The notes below the pieces were generated by a model, which saw nothing but the letters and a program-made list of their open reading frames with translations, searched no databases and was not told where the DNA came from. A DNA stretch of 64,000 bases, taken from Candidatus Eiseniibacteriota bacterium. GTDB lineage: Bacteria > Orphanbacterota > Orphanbacteria > Orphanbacterales > Orphanbacteraceae. Positions within the stretch are counted from its first letter, which is position 1, and each line of letters opens with the position of its first letter. Of this stretch, positions 1-9,291 are shown piece after piece. The DNA is taken from positions 1 through 64,000 of the forward strand of contig JAJRWB010000008.1 in assembly GCA_024276995.1 (NCBI GenBank). Reading direction: 5' to 3'. The position numbers and the translations under genes are program-made.

Positions 1-1013
1 CGCTCCGCCTTCGCCGGATTGTACCACAGGCGAAGCGTCGCCAGCCGGGCACGTCTGAGCGTCCACTTCGTCTTTCGTCTTGTCGCGCGGGCGATGAATT
101 CGAAAGCGCGACCGCTCCACGTCAGCGCGGCCCGGGGTACGTGGAGGATCGGCGGCCCGATGGGGAGGAAGGGACGTACCGCATCGCGCAGGGCGGTCCA
201 GTCGATGTTGTGTCCCGTGAGGAGATAGCGTTCCCCGGGCCGTCCGAGCGCCGCCGCGGCGAGGAGGCCGCGACAGACGTCGTCCGCGTCGACGACGTTG
301 ATCGCCAGGGGGAGGCGAAAGAGGAAGAGTCTCAGGAAGGCGGCCCAGCGGGGGATCGTTTCCACCGTGCGATTCGACGGGGCGCAACCCGAGGCGATCA
401 TCGCCGCCCTGCTTCGCACCGCCCGGCGCTCCCCGAGAATGATCGATGGGTTTACCACTACCACCTCGGGGCCGTCGCGGCGATCGGGAAGATCGAGCTT
501 CTCGAGCTTTTCGCGGGGGGAGAGGAGGAACACCTCGGCGGCGCGCTTCGTGTCGAAATAGGGGATCCGGAAAGGGGCGAGATTCCACGCGGCGCTCTCG
601 TCGATCGGTTCGCCGTCCTCGGAGGCGCCCACCGCGACGACGCTGCTTACATGAACGAACCGCTCGACCCCGGCGATCGATGCCGCGTCGTAGAGGCGCA
701 CCGTACCGTCGAGATTGACGGCGGTATGGGCCTCGCGTTTCTTCCCGCCGACGTGCACGAGGGCGGCGAGGTGAAAGAGCGTGCGCGTTTTGCCGAGGGC
801 GTGGGTGAGTTCGGACAGGTTCTCTCCGCCGCCGGGGGCGATATCTCCATACACCGGCTCGACGCGAAGATCGCCCCACGCTTTCTCGGGGATCCGACGG
901 CGAAGAAGAACCCGCGGGACGATCCCCTCGTCGTTCAGCAGTTTCACCAGGTGGCCGCCGAGCAGTCCGGTCGCCCCGGTGACCATCACAGGCTCGAGGC
1001 TCCGCCGGCTCAT
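1..1013 (-). CDS. NAD-dependent epimerase/dehydratase (extended SDR), 3' end outside window
   Basis: Reading the minus strand from the ATG at 1013 gives at least 337 codons with no stop before the left edge, so the C-terminus is missing. Residues 11-20 hold the Rossmann signature TGATGLLGG (Gly13, Gly16, Gly19), and Tyr152/Lys156 form the YxxxK catalytic pair in YFDTK, with Ser123/Ser124 as the likely third residue. This is the extended short-chain dehydrogenase family acting on nucleotide sugars, sterols or dihydroflavonol-like substrates; the substrate cannot be read here. It lies 25 nt downstream of pepF on the same strand, so co-transcription is likely. Start choice is moderately sure because the upstream SD (CCCTGGG) is weak. 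Confidence 0.85.
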   Translation of the reverse strand, partial: MSRRSLEPVMVTGATGLLGGHLVKLLNDEGIVPRVLLRRRIPEKAWGDLRVEPVYGDIAPGGGENLSELTHALGKTRTLFHLAALVHVGGKKREAHTAVNLDGTVRLYDAASIAGVERFVHVSSVVAVGASEDGEPIDESAAWNLAPFRIPYFDTKRAAEVFLLSPREKLEKLDLPDRRDGPEVVVVNPSIILGERRAVRSRAAMIASGCAPSNRTVETIPRWAAFLRLFLFRLPLAINVVDADDVCRGLLAAAALGRPGERYLLTGHNIDWTALRDAVRPFLPIGPPILHVPRAALTWSGRAFEFIARATRRKTKWTLRRARLATLRLWYNPAKAE

Positions 1014-1038
1014 CCCAGGGTCGCCGCGGCGTGGCGGG

Positions 1039-2829
1039 TCATCTCTTCTTCCGGGCGAGTTCGACGAAATCGTCGACGTGGGCGATCGCCCGGTCCACCG
1101 ACGCTTCCCAGAACTCCGGCCTCGTTAAATCGACGCCCAAGTGCTTCCGGGCGAGATCCTCGCATGTCATCACACCCGTGTCGGCGAGAAGCGCCTCGTA
1201 CTTCGACGCGAAGGCGCTCCCCTCTTTCAGCGCGCGGTCGTAGAGGCCGTTGCTGAAGAGGAAGCCGAAGACATACGGGAAGTTGTAGAACGGATACCCC
1301 GTGATATAAAAGTGAAGTTTCGACGCCCAGAAAAGCGGATGGTACGCTCCGTCGTCAAGGGCGCCGCGATACGCCTCCCGCTGGGCGCTCAACATCAGCT
1401 CGTTCAGTGCCGCCACGGTGAGTGGTCCCGATGCGCGTTCGTCGAAAAACGATGTTTCGAAAAGGAACCGGCACCGGAGATTCATCATCATCGTGGATGC
1501 TTCATCGAGCTTCTTGTCGAGAAGGGTGAGGCGCTCCTCGTCCGATGATGCGCCCGCCAGGGCGGCGTCGAGGATGAGCGTCTCGCAGAAAGTGCTCGCC
1601 GACTCGGCGAGGGTCATCGGGTAATCGGTCGCCCAGAGCGGTTTCTCCCGGAGAACCCACGTGTGGTGGGCGTGGCCGAGTTCGTGGGCGAGCGTCGACA
1701 CACCTCCGAAAGTTCCGCCGAAGGTCATGAAGATCCGCGTGGCGCCGCTCACGGGAAAGTCGGTGCAAAAGCCCCCGGCCGCCTTGCCGGAACGGTCCTC
1801 CACCTCGATCCAACGTTTCTCGAACGCCATGCGGGCGAAGTCGACGAGCGACGGGCTGAACCGATCGAACTGGTCGAGAATGTACGCCGCCGCCTCGTCA
1901 TAACTGTACGATTTTTCCTCCATCGCCACGGGCGCCGACTTATCGTACCAGGTGATCTTCTCGCTCCCCATGAGGCGCGCCTTCTCGTCGAGATACGGCA
2001 CGAGGCGCCCGCTCCTTTCGGCCACCACGCTCCACATCGCGTCGAGGGTCTCCCGCTTCATCCGGTTGAGTCTCAGCGGCTCGAAGAGCACCGAGTCCCA
2101 GCGGCGCTGCGCGTACGTGGTGAGGCGGAAACCGGCCTGGTTGTTGAGCGCCATGGCGGCGAGATCGGCGACCGATCCCCACGCCTCTTCCAGCTTCTCG
2201 AACGCCCGGCGCCGTACGGCGCGGTCGGGGCTCTCCATCCTGTTGTGGAGTTGCCCCATGGAGAGCGATTTGGCGCCTTCTTTCCCGTCGAAGTCGGCGC
2301 GGAGGCTTCCGGCGAGCTTGTCGTAGAGGCGGCCCCATGCGTGGTAGCCGTCCTTCGCCAGCTCGCCGACGAGAATCTCCCGCTCCGGCTCCATCTTCTT
2401 CGACGCCAGATCGCGGCGGTTCCGGAGGGTGAACGCCACCGGAGCGATTTCTTCTTCCCCGAGAAACGCCTCCCATGCCTCGTCGTCGGCGCCGAGGAAG
2501 AATGTTTCCAGACGCACTTCGAGGGTCTTCAGCTTCGCCCTGAGACCGTCGAGAAGGCCGGTCAGCCTCGTCGCCCCGGCGTCGGCCGTGTCCTGCGCCT
2601 CGAGGCATTCGGCGAAATTGGCCGCTTCGTTCAAGGCGGCGTTCGTTTTCTGGAGTGCCAGCACGGCGCCCTTCCAGGCGGAGTCGGGTGTCGGGCCGAG
2701 GCGGCCGATGTCGCCGCCCAGTTTTTCCATATCCGTTTCGATGGCGTCCATCCACCGGCGGAGTGCTTCGGAGGAACTCCCTCCTGAAAAAATCGGTTCC
2801 AGGTCCCACGTCTGTTCGTATCGCTTCAT
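1039..2829 (-). CDS. pepF: Oligoendopeptidase F (M3 family)
   Basis: A 596-residue cytoplasmic zinc oligopeptidase, the usual length for PepF. The zinc motif HELGH lies at residues 382-386 in LAHELGHAHHTW, with His382 and His386 as ligands and Glu383 catalytic; the third ligand is probably the Glu in TLAESAS about 25 residues later. N-terminal helical region and C-terminal catalytic half follow the M3B pattern. There is no signal peptide. The family hydrolyses short peptides during peptide turnover. A strong SD (AGGGAGG) precedes the ATG and a TGGACG-N18-TATAAT promoter lies just upstream. It is transcribed divergently from the MATE gene. Confidence 0.95.
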   Translation of the reverse strand: MKRYEQTWDLEPIFSGGSSSEALRRWMDAIETDMEKLGGDIGRLGPTPDSAWKGAVLALQKTNAALNEAANFAECLEAQDTADAGATRLTGLLDGLRAKLKTLEVRLETFFLGADDEAWEAFLGEEEIAPVAFTLRNRRDLASKKMEPEREILVGELAKDGYHAWGRLYDKLAGSLRADFDGKEGAKSLSMGQLHNRMESPDRAVRRRAFEKLEEAWGSVADLAAMALNNQAGFRLTTYAQRRWDSVLFEPLRLNRMKRETLDAMWSVVAERSGRLVPYLDEKARLMGSEKITWYDKSAPVAMEEKSYSYDEAAAYILDQFDRFSPSLVDFARMAFEKRWIEVEDRSGKAAGGFCTDFPVSGATRIFMTFGGTFGGVSTLAHELGHAHHTWVLREKPLWATDYPMTLAESASTFCETLILDAALAGASSDEERLTLLDKKLDEASTMMMNLRCRFLFETSFFDERASGPLTVAALNELMLSAQREAYRGALDDGAYHPLFWASKLHFYITGYPFYNFPYVFGFLFSNGLYDRALKEGSAFASKYEALLADTGVMTCEDLARKHLGVDLTRPEFWEASVDRAIAHVDDFVELARKKR

Positions 2830-2850
2830 GAAAACCTCCCTTTCGGCGGC

Positions 2851-2880
2851 ATTATAGCAACGGCGTCCGTTTCGCGTCCA
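2851..2880 (-). promoter_or_regulatory. Predicted sigma-70 promoter of pepF
   Basis: On the minus strand, -35 TGGACG (2880-2875), an 18-nt spacer and a perfect -10 TATAAT (2856-2851). The -10 ends 22 nt before the pepF ATG, giving a short leader that still holds the SD. Confidence 0.6.
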
Positions 2881-2978
2881 CCGTGCGGCCGCGCTCGTTC
2901 CGGCGTGAAGACGTCCCGGAACGGCCGCCGATTACGGTACAATGCCCTCTTCACCCGAAAAGGCCAGAGGAAGGAAGC

Positions 2979-4367
2979 ATGGGAAGGATCGCACGGACAC
3001 TCGGTATCCGTCACGGGCGGGAAATCGCGGGTCTCGCCACGCCGACGGTGATCACCATGCTCTCCCACACGCTGATGTGGAACGTCGACAGCGCGATGCT
3101 CGGTCGCGTGTCGAGCCTCGCCCTCGGCGCGGCGGGGCTCGGCGGGATGATCACGTGGACGATGTACACCCTCTTCAACGGCCTCAGCCGGATCACGTCG
3201 ACCTTCGTCTCCCAGGCGAACGGCCGCCGCGACGACCGGGCGATCGGGGATTTCACTTGGCAGGGAGTCTACATCGCGCTCATCGCGGGAGCGCTCCTCA
3301 CCTGGATCGGTCACGAAAGTTGGAGGATCCTCCGCCTCACGGGGCATTCGGGGGAGATCCAGGAGGCGACGTACACGTATATCCGCCTCCGCACGATCAG
3401 CGCCGTGGCGACCCAACTCGTGATGGCGCTCTCCGGTTTCTTCCAAGGGAGGAAGGACGTGAAGACGCCGATGGTCGCCGGCATCATCTCGAATGTGGCG
3501 AACCTCGTCCTCGACATGCTCCTCATCTTCGGATCCGACGGATTCCTCTTCGCGGGAAAGAGGTTTTTCGCCGTCGAACCGATGGGAGTTGCGGGCGCGG
3601 CGATCGCCACTTCGGCGGCCGTCTTCTTGAACGCGGCGATCCTCATCGCGGCGACCCTCGCGCCGAAGCATCGCCGGCGATTCGCCCTCCACATGCCGCG
3701 CGTTCCGTCGTTCCCCCTTCTGAAAAGGCTTGTGACCATCGGTTTTCCCCTCTCCCTGGGGGAATTGATCGACATGATCTCCTTTTCGGTGTTCACCATT
3801 CTCGTGGGACGCTACGGCGCGGAGGCGCTCGCGGCGAACCAGATCACCATACAGATCCTCTCGTTCTCGTTCATGCCGACGTGGGGAATCACCACGGCGG
3901 CCACCGTGCTCGTGGGGAATGAAATCGGAAGGGGCGACCTCGATCGCGCCGACCGGTACGGGAAGGAGACGTATAGGATCGTTCTTTATTACATGATCCT
4001 TCTCGCCGTGGCGATTGCCGGATTCGGCGAGGCCCTCTTTCGCATCTTCACGGGCGATCCGAAAGTGCTCGTTCTCGCGGGAGGATTGACCCTCTGCGCC
4101 GCCCTCTTCCAAATGGCGGACGGACTGAGGATGCTCGGCACGGGGGTGCTCCAGGGCGCGGGGGACACGCGCTACCCGACGGTTCTCGCCTTCATCGTTC
4201 TCTTCGGCGTTTTCATTCCGCTCACGTGGTACGTCGTCGAGGTACGCGATGCCGGGATGACCGTGGCGTGGCTCGGCGGGGCGTTCAGCTACATCCTCAT
4301 GGCGATCGGCATCTTCATGAGATACAGGAGCGGCCGGTGGCGCGGTATCGGTCTTGTCACCGAATAA
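2979..4367 (+). CDS. MATE family efflux transporter
   Basis: A 462-residue polytopic membrane protein with about twelve hydrophobic segments in two similar halves, as in MATE (NorM/DinF) antiporters that export drugs or metabolites with Na+ or H+. Family-like stretches include the start IAGLATPTVITMLSHTLMWN, with LGAAGLGGMITW after it, and GFPLSLGELIDMISFSV in the second half. The ATG at 2979 is chosen over an upstream ATG (2883) because AGAGGAAGGAA sits just before it and the extra 32 residues are arginine-rich and non-hydrophobic. The substrate is unknown. Its last 11 nt overlap the convergent beta-propeller gene. Confidence 0.93.
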   Translation: MGRIARTLGIRHGREIAGLATPTVITMLSHTLMWNVDSAMLGRVSSLALGAAGLGGMITWTMYTLFNGLSRITSTFVSQANGRRDDRAIGDFTWQGVYIALIAGALLTWIGHESWRILRLTGHSGEIQEATYTYIRLRTISAVATQLVMALSGFFQGRKDVKTPMVAGIISNVANLVLDMLLIFGSDGFLFAGKRFFAVEPMGVAGAAIATSAAVFLNAAILIAATLAPKHRRRFALHMPRVPSFPLLKRLVTIGFPLSLGELIDMISFSVFTILVGRYGAEALAANQITIQILSFSFMPTWGITTAATVLVGNEIGRGDLDRADRYGKETYRIVLYYMILLAVAIAGFGEALFRIFTGDPKVLVLAGGLTLCAALFQMADGLRMLGTGVLQGAGDTRYPTVLAFIVLFGVFIPLTWYVVEVRDAGMTVAWLGGAFSYILMAIGIFMRYRSGRWRGIGLVTE

Positions 4368-6870
4368 GGGTCATCCGCCTCGTGCTCGCGCCCGCGTCGG
4401 TTTCGAGGAGCGCCAGGTAGACGCCGCTCGCCACGTCGTTCCCGCCGTCGCTTCGTCCGTCCCAGGTCGTTTCGTAATCGCCGGCATTTGCACGGCCCGA
4501 TGCGAGGGTGCGCACCTTGCGCCCGGAAGCGTCATAGACGACCAGGGAGAATCGCGTTTCCTCGTCGAGGCGATAGCGCACCTTCGTCGACGGATTGAAT
4601 GGGTTCGGGAAGTTCATCAGCCGCGGCGCCGCGATGACCGGTTCGCCTCCTCCGGCGGATGCCACACCGGTTGCCACGGCGTAATCGTAGTCCCAGATTC
4701 CGCGGCCGTACGTGCCGAAACGGATCACGCCGGCGGCGTTGACCGCCTCGACGGACCAGTACGTCGTCAGCGGCGCCGCGGCATTGCCGATGTAGCTCCA
4801 CACTCCGTCGGCCGGGTCGCGGCGGTACGGTCCGGCGTCGGTGGCGGCGTAGAGCGCACCGGTGCCCGTCCCCTCGAAGGCGAGATCGTAGACCATCGTC
4901 GCGGGGAGGCTGTCCGACGCATCGCTCCATGTGACGCCGCCGTCGGTGCTCTTCACCACTCCCGGATTGCTGTAGCCGCTGCCGCCGATATAGACGACGT
5001 CGGGATCGAGCGGGGAGGGGGCGATCGCCGTGCCGTAGAGATACTGGTAGTCGGGGGCCGTTCCCGTCGACTTCGTCCATGTCGATCCGGCGTCCGCCGT
5101 GTACCAGGGCGCGCCGTTGTTGGTGACGGCGTAGCGCTTCATGTTGTCGGCGGGGGAGATGGTGAACGCCGTGAGGAACGCTCCCGTGCCTCCGGAGAAG
5201 CTCTGCGGCAGCTGATCGTACGTCCAGTTCGCCCCGTATGTCCTGCGATAGCGGTAGAGATGGGTGCCGCAGAAATAGAAGACGTCGTTGCTTTCGTACG
5301 TGCCCCGGATGAAGGGGAGCCACGGCGCGTATGGGTACGTCTCTCCGGGAGGGAAGTCGATCTGCGTGACGTAGTGATGGTCCGTCTCCCCCTTGGTGAC
5401 GAGGATGAAGTCGGGATAGACCGAGTATACCGTGCCGTGGGTGCCGTCGCCCGACGTGAGGTGTCCGTAATCGCCGCTGATCAGCTGATCGAAATCGAGA
5501 AGCGTTCCCCCGGAGGTGCCGTTCGTCACTTGGAAGCCTTGGTCCTGGGCGCCGGCGGCGACACGCGCGGGATCGGCGGCGCTCGTCAGCGTGGAGTAAT
5601 ACTGGCTCACGCCGAGCGCGGAGAGCGAGATATTCGTCACCGTACCTCCCCGGTCATCGCTTCGAAAAAGCCCGCCGTCGGTCGCGATATAAAGGATTTC
5701 GCCGCCGGCCGTCCAGACGGTGTTCATGCCGGGAAGGTCGGCGTGCAGCTTGTGAAGCGGGTCGCCGTAGTACTCCCCCCAGCCGTTCACCTTCGCGAAG
5801 GTCGCCCCGCCGTCGATGCTTCTCCAGCACTCGACGCCGCCGAAGAGCACCGTGTTCGCGTCGGTGATCGATGCGTCAAGTGTCTCCCAGAAGTCGGTGA
5901 TCGTGTAGCGGAACATCCATGTCGATCCGGCGTCGACGGAGCGGTAAAGTTCCCACGTGGAGCCGACATCGACGGCGGCGTAGAGCGTGGGCGATCCCGC
6001 CTCCGAACCGGTGAGCACCATGCCGGCCGCGCCGGAGGCCGGGATCACGCCGAGCGTGTCCCACGACGCCCCCTGGTCGGTGGTGCGAAAGGTCTGCAGC
6101 CCTTTCTGAACGAAAAGATCTCCGCCGGTCACCCTGTCGATCCACATGTCGCTGATCTCGGGGCCGAGGCGCATGATCCGCGTATACGTCGCGCCGCCGT
6201 CGTCGGAACGGTACACCTTCGCGGAAGTCGTGCCGTTCCTCAGGAGGAGGTAGACCCGTCCCGGGGCGGCAAGGTCGCGGACGATCCGCTTCCCTTCGGT
6301 CGCCTCGGGGTAGATCCCCGTCGGCCGCAGCCAGGTCGCTCCCCCGTCGGTGGTGTAATGGATCAACCCGTTATCGGTGATCGATGTGACCGTCTCCACC
6401 GGGTAGTCCGCCACGGCGAGACCGTGGGAACCTCCGAACAGGTTGTCGCTCAGCGGCCGCCATCCGAGGCCGTTGAGATCGCCCTTCCAGACGCCCCCTC
6501 TCGATGATCCGGCGTAGAGGCTGTCGGCCGACGGCGAAAGCGCCACGCAGTGCATCCTCCCCGCGAGATTCCGGCTCCCCAGTTCGATCCATTGCGAAGC
6601 GGCCGTCTTCGATTGCCCGACTTCCCGGTTCCTCCGCTCCTGGAGCCGTCGCCCGTTCTCCCGCTCCACCGATCGCCAGTCGACGCCGGGGGCGGTACGG
6701 TGCATCGATTCGATCCACTCCTTCCGTCCGTCCTTGTTCCGCTCCTCGGCGTCTTCGTCGAGGAGATGCTCCGTCGGCGCCGGCACCGGGCGTCTCGTTC
6801 CGACGAGGAAGAGGGCGGGAACGAGAAGAAGCGTGGCAACGAGAACGAGACGCGACAATTTGCCGTTCAA
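4357..6870 (-). CDS. Exported BNR/sortilin-like beta-propeller protein with FlgD-like C-terminal domain
   Basis: An 837-residue protein. A TTG start at 6870 is preferred because AAAGGAG precedes it and it places a clean signal peptide (KLSRLVLVATLLLVPALFLV) at the N-terminus; an ATG 54 codons upstream would bury it. The body repeats the BNR/Asp-box pattern many times (for example SxDGGATW, STDGGVTW, TTDQGASW), as in sortilin/Ycf48-like propellers. The C-terminus is a FlgD-like Ig domain beginning FPNPFNPSTKVRYRL and ending MTLIR, a module found on cell-surface or secreted proteins. Function is probably binding or glycan-related. Its 3' end overlaps the convergent MATE gene by 11 nt. Confidence 0.85.
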   Translation of the reverse strand: MNGKLSRLVLVATLLLVPALFLVGTRRPVPAPTEHLLDEDAEERNKDGRKEWIESMHRTAPGVDWRSVERENGRRLQERRNREVGQSKTAASQWIELGSRNLAGRMHCVALSPSADSLYAGSSRGGVWKGDLNGLGWRPLSDNLFGGSHGLAVADYPVETVTSITDNGLIHYTTDGGATWLRPTGIYPEATEGKRIVRDLAAPGRVYLLLRNGTTSAKVYRSDDGGATYTRIMRLGPEISDMWIDRVTGGDLFVQKGLQTFRTTDQGASWDTLGVIPASGAAGMVLTGSEAGSPTLYAAVDVGSTWELYRSVDAGSTWMFRYTITDFWETLDASITDANTVLFGGVECWRSIDGGATFAKVNGWGEYYGDPLHKLHADLPGMNTVWTAGGEILYIATDGGLFRSDDRGGTVTNISLSALGVSQYYSTLTSAADPARVAAGAQDQGFQVTNGTSGGTLLDFDQLISGDYGHLTSGDGTHGTVYSVYPDFILVTKGETDHHYVTQIDFPPGETYPYAPWLPFIRGTYESNDVFYFCGTHLYRYRRTYGANWTYDQLPQSFSGGTGAFLTAFTISPADNMKRYAVTNNGAPWYTADAGSTWTKSTGTAPDYQYLYGTAIAPSPLDPDVVYIGGSGYSNPGVVKSTDGGVTWSDASDSLPATMVYDLAFEGTGTGALYAATDAGPYRRDPADGVWSYIGNAAAPLTTYWSVEAVNAAGVIRFGTYGRGIWDYDYAVATGVASAGGGEPVIAAPRLMNFPNPFNPSTKVRYRLDEETRFSLVVYDASGRKVRTLASGRANAGDYETTWDGRSDGGNDVASGVYLALLETDAGASTRRMTLIR

Positions 6871-6937
6871 GAGAATCTCCTTTTCATTCAGTTCGAGAGG
6901 AGCATCCGTTCGCGGGAGATCGAACGGTTCGATGGTT

Positions 6938-6943
6938 ATTATA
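6938..6943 (-). promoter_or_regulatory. Possible -10 box for the beta-propeller gene
   Basis: A perfect TATAAT on the minus strand, 67 nt upstream of the TTG start at 6870. No good -35 lies at 16-18 nt, so the call rests on the -10 alone. The 352-nt divergent gap 6871-7222 holds nothing else clear except the plus-strand TATAAT at 7142. Confidence 0.4.
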
Positions 6944-7141
6944 CCATATCGGGTTCCGCCCGACGCGGAATGTAACCTTTCCCGGGCGAAGAGCCCGATC
7001 ACGGAACGACCGTTGTCCGGTGTCTGAAACAATCCGCCTCTCCTGATCGAACGAATTGTTGCGATTCTTCACACCCGGGCCGATAATCGAAGGGAAGACC
7101 GACGGGAGAGCGCGAGGGAAAAGCCTCGCAACCGATTGTCG

Positions 7142-7147
7142 TATAAT
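7142..7147 (+). promoter_or_regulatory. Possible -10 box for the Omp85-DUF4390-NtrYX-like operon
   Basis: A perfect TATAAT, 75 nt before the ATG at 7223. It is flanked by the inverted pair CGCAAC and GTTGCG (about 7127-7157), which could be an operator across the -10. No clear -35 is seen. Confidence 0.4.
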
Positions 7148-7222
7148 CCGTTGCGGGAATAATGCTATTCCCTGTCTCCATGACGGCGTTCTGGGAACGG
7201 GAGTTGCGAAGCCAAGAGAATC

Positions 7223-8617
7223 ATGAAAGAGTTCCCACGAAGAAGAATCAGCCGCCCTTCTTGCGGCGCGGGAGTCCTTTCCGTCGCCGTGGCGATCGTC
7301 CTCTCGTGCGGCGCGGCGTTCGCCGGCGCTTCACCGGGGGACGGCGGTGCGCTTCTCATCGATTCGGTCACAGTAACGGGGAACGAGCGGACGTCGGTAG
7401 AGGTGGTTTTCGCCATTGCGGGCATCTCTCCGGGCGGGCGGACCACACCGAACGGGATTCTTCTCGCCGCAGACCGTCTCCGACGGTCGGGCCTATTCCG
7501 GTCGGTCGATTTCGCGACGCGCCGGGGGAGCGAACGGGGCCATATCCGTGTCGCCTTCAGCGTGCGCGAGAGGGGTGTTGAGTTCGGCGTCGGCGCCGGG
7601 TATCAGGATCTCGACAGCTGGTACCTGATCCCGGCGGAGCTGCGATTCGACAACCGCCTCGGCAGGGGGGAGAGAACACGGCTCCGGCTGAAGATCGGCT
7701 ACCGCGTGGCGGGAGCGGAGTTCCTTCTCGACGATCGACAGATCGGCGCCGGCCCCTTCGGCTGGGGTTTCTCCCTCTCCGTGTTCCGTCACGACAGGAT
7801 CTACTTCGATGAGAAGACCGAGTTCACCCTCCCCGTCGGCCGTTCTGCGGTGGAGAGTCACGTGGAGTGGCGCGCCGGCGGGCGGTGGTCGCTCACCGCG
7901 TCGGCCGGCATCGAAGGGGTGAGCACCGGCTCGGTCGCCGTCGCGAAGGAGGGAAACGATGCGGCGGGGATCGGCGCGGGCGAGGAGCGTTCCTTCGGGG
8001 AACTCCCCTCCGACGTGGCGTCGGGCGTGGGCGATGACAGGCGGGTGAAATTCAGTTTACGGCTGAAATGGGATTCCCGCTCGCCGCGCATGGTCGCCGG
8101 TACGCCCGCCGCCGGCGTATGGGGAAGGGCGACGTGGGAGGAGGTGCTCGGCAACAGGGCGGCGTACGCCGTTCTTTCCGTCGATGGACGCGTTTACCGG
8201 TCGCTCGGACCGATCTCCTTTTCCGGGCGTCTTCGCGGTGGTGTATCGGGAGAGGAAGCGCCCTTCTACGATCGCTTCTACGTAGGGGGAATCTACACGG
8301 TGCGCGGGTTCCCCAACCGGTCGCTCTCCGCGCCGGGCGGGTCGACGCGGTTCTGGGCGGCTTCGGTGGAAATGCGCGCCCCCCTCGTCGGCGGACGGGA
8401 GCGTCCCCGCTTGGCGGGGCTCCTCTTCATCGACGCGGGCGACGGTTGGAACGGGAAGGCCGCCGGTTTCACCGACGCGGCGCTCGCCGCCGGGTACGGC
8501 CTCCGCCTCCGCCTGCCGTGGGTCGGCTGGACCGGGCTCGACGTCGGTGTCCCATTGAGCCGCTCGCCGCTGGGCGAGTCGTTCCATGCTCACCTTTCCC
8601 TCGGGTGGACGTTTTGA
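7223..8617 (+). CDS. Omp85/BamA-TamA-like outer membrane protein, single POTRA domain
   Basis: A 464-residue outer-membrane protein. Residues 1-34 are a signal peptide (VLSVAVAIVLSCGAAFA). Residues about 40-115 read as one POTRA repeat (IDSVTVTGNERTS then LFRSVDF), and the rest is a D15-type beta-barrel with the conserved FYVGGIYTVRGFPNRSL stretch and a C-terminal aromatic residue (SLGWTF). With one POTRA it is shorter than BamA (five) or TamA (three), so it is a noncanonical Omp85 that may insert, export or shuttle a specific client. It is the first gene of an operon with DUF4390 (4-nt overlap), an NtrY-like kinase and an NtrX-like regulator, suggesting a sensory or stress role at the envelope. 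Confidence 0.85.
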   Translation: MKEFPRRRISRPSCGAGVLSVAVAIVLSCGAAFAGASPGDGGALLIDSVTVTGNERTSVEVVFAIAGISPGGRTTPNGILLAADRLRRSGLFRSVDFATRRGSERGHIRVAFSVRERGVEFGVGAGYQDLDSWYLIPAELRFDNRLGRGERTRLRLKIGYRVAGAEFLLDDRQIGAGPFGWGFSLSVFRHDRIYFDEKTEFTLPVGRSAVESHVEWRAGGRWSLTASAGIEGVSTGSVAVAKEGNDAAGIGAGEERSFGELPSDVASGVGDDRRVKFSLRLKWDSRSPRMVAGTPAAGVWGRATWEEVLGNRAAYAVLSVDGRVYRSLGPISFSGRLRGGVSGEEAPFYDRFYVGGIYTVRGFPNRSLSAPGGSTRFWAASVEMRAPLVGGRERPRLAGLLFIDAGDGWNGKAAGFTDAALAAGYGLRLRLPWVGWTGLDVGVPLSRSPLGESFHAHLSLGWTF

Positions 8618-9291
8618 CCGTCCCGGGAAAACGCCGGGCGCTCCGGCCGGCCGGCGCTGTGGTCCTCCTCTTCGCCCTGCTGCCCGCCTCGGGCCGGTGC
8701 GAGCGCCTCTCGTCGGTGACGTCCGCCGTGCCGCACCGACGCGGCGAAGAGCTGGTCTGCCTCGTCGGGACCACCGGTGTTCCCGACAGCGCCGCCGCGC
8801 GATCGATGGAGGGAGGACTTCCTTCCTCCATCGATTTCCGGCTCCTCCTCCTCGATGACAAGCAGCGTGCCCTCTCGACGAAGGAGTTCACCTTCCGTGT
8901 CGCCTTCGATCTTTGGGAAGAGGTCTTCCGCGTGGACGGCCCGACTTCGGCCGACCGCTTCGCCACTCTCGACGAGGTGCGCAGCTACTTCGGCGCCGTC
9001 GGTCCCCTCCCGGTGGCACCTTGGAACATCCTCGAAAGGGGCGTTCCCTATACGATCGAAGTGGAGATGGTCCGCCATACGATCGCGCCCGCGCAGGCGG
9101 CCAGGCTCGGCGAGTGGATCGCGGGCGACCGCTCGGGCGTGACGGGCGATCCGGACGAACGGGAGGTCTCGTTCGGTCTCGGCCGGATGATCCGCTTTTT
9201 CTTCAACCGGGAAAGGCATGACGGGAAGGATGTTCGCGTGGCCCGTTCCGATCCTTTTCGGCCGGAGGAGGTGGGCGATGGGTCGCCTTAG
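8614..9291 (+). CDS. DUF4390 family exported protein
   Basis: A 225-residue protein starting at TTG 8614, which overlaps the preceding stop as TTGA; a GTG at 8605 is an alternative. A signal peptide (PAGAVVLLFALLPASGRC) is followed by a DUF4390-like domain containing FRVAFDLWEEVFRVDG and the C-terminal YTIEVEMVRH strand. DUF4390 proteins have no known biochemical role; in beta-proteobacteria they sit directly upstream of NtrY/NtrX. The same arrangement holds here: the kinase start overlaps this gene by 14 nt. A second DUF4390 member lies at 34908-35612 beside another NtrYX-like pair. Probably periplasmic, perhaps modulating the kinase. Confidence 0.7.
   Translation: MTVPGKRRALRPAGAVVLLFALLPASGRCERLSSVTSAVPHRRGEELVCLVGTTGVPDSAAARSMEGGLPSSIDFRLLLLDDKQRALSTKEFTFRVAFDLWEEVFRVDGPTSADRFATLDEVRSYFGAVGPLPVAPWNILERGVPYTIEVEMVRHTIAPAQAARLGEWIAGDRSGVTGDPDEREVSFGLGRMIRFFFNRERHDGKDVRVARSDPFRPEEVGDGSP

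Noticed and set aside
141-1256. Long plus-strand open frame opposite the SDR and pepF genes
   Set aside because: It is antisense to two clear genes, arginine- and proline-rich with no domain, and has no SD; long antisense frames are expected at this GC content.
4354-6507. A 717-codon plus-strand frame across the beta-propeller gene
   Set aside because: It lies opposite a gene with repeated BNR motifs and a FlgD-like tail; its own translation shows no family and a composition typical of antisense frames.
7113-7126. GG-N10-GC pattern upstream of the first Omp85-like gene
   Set aside because: Only the GG and GC fit; the flanking bases do not match GGCACG or TTGC, and a TATAAT lies nearby.
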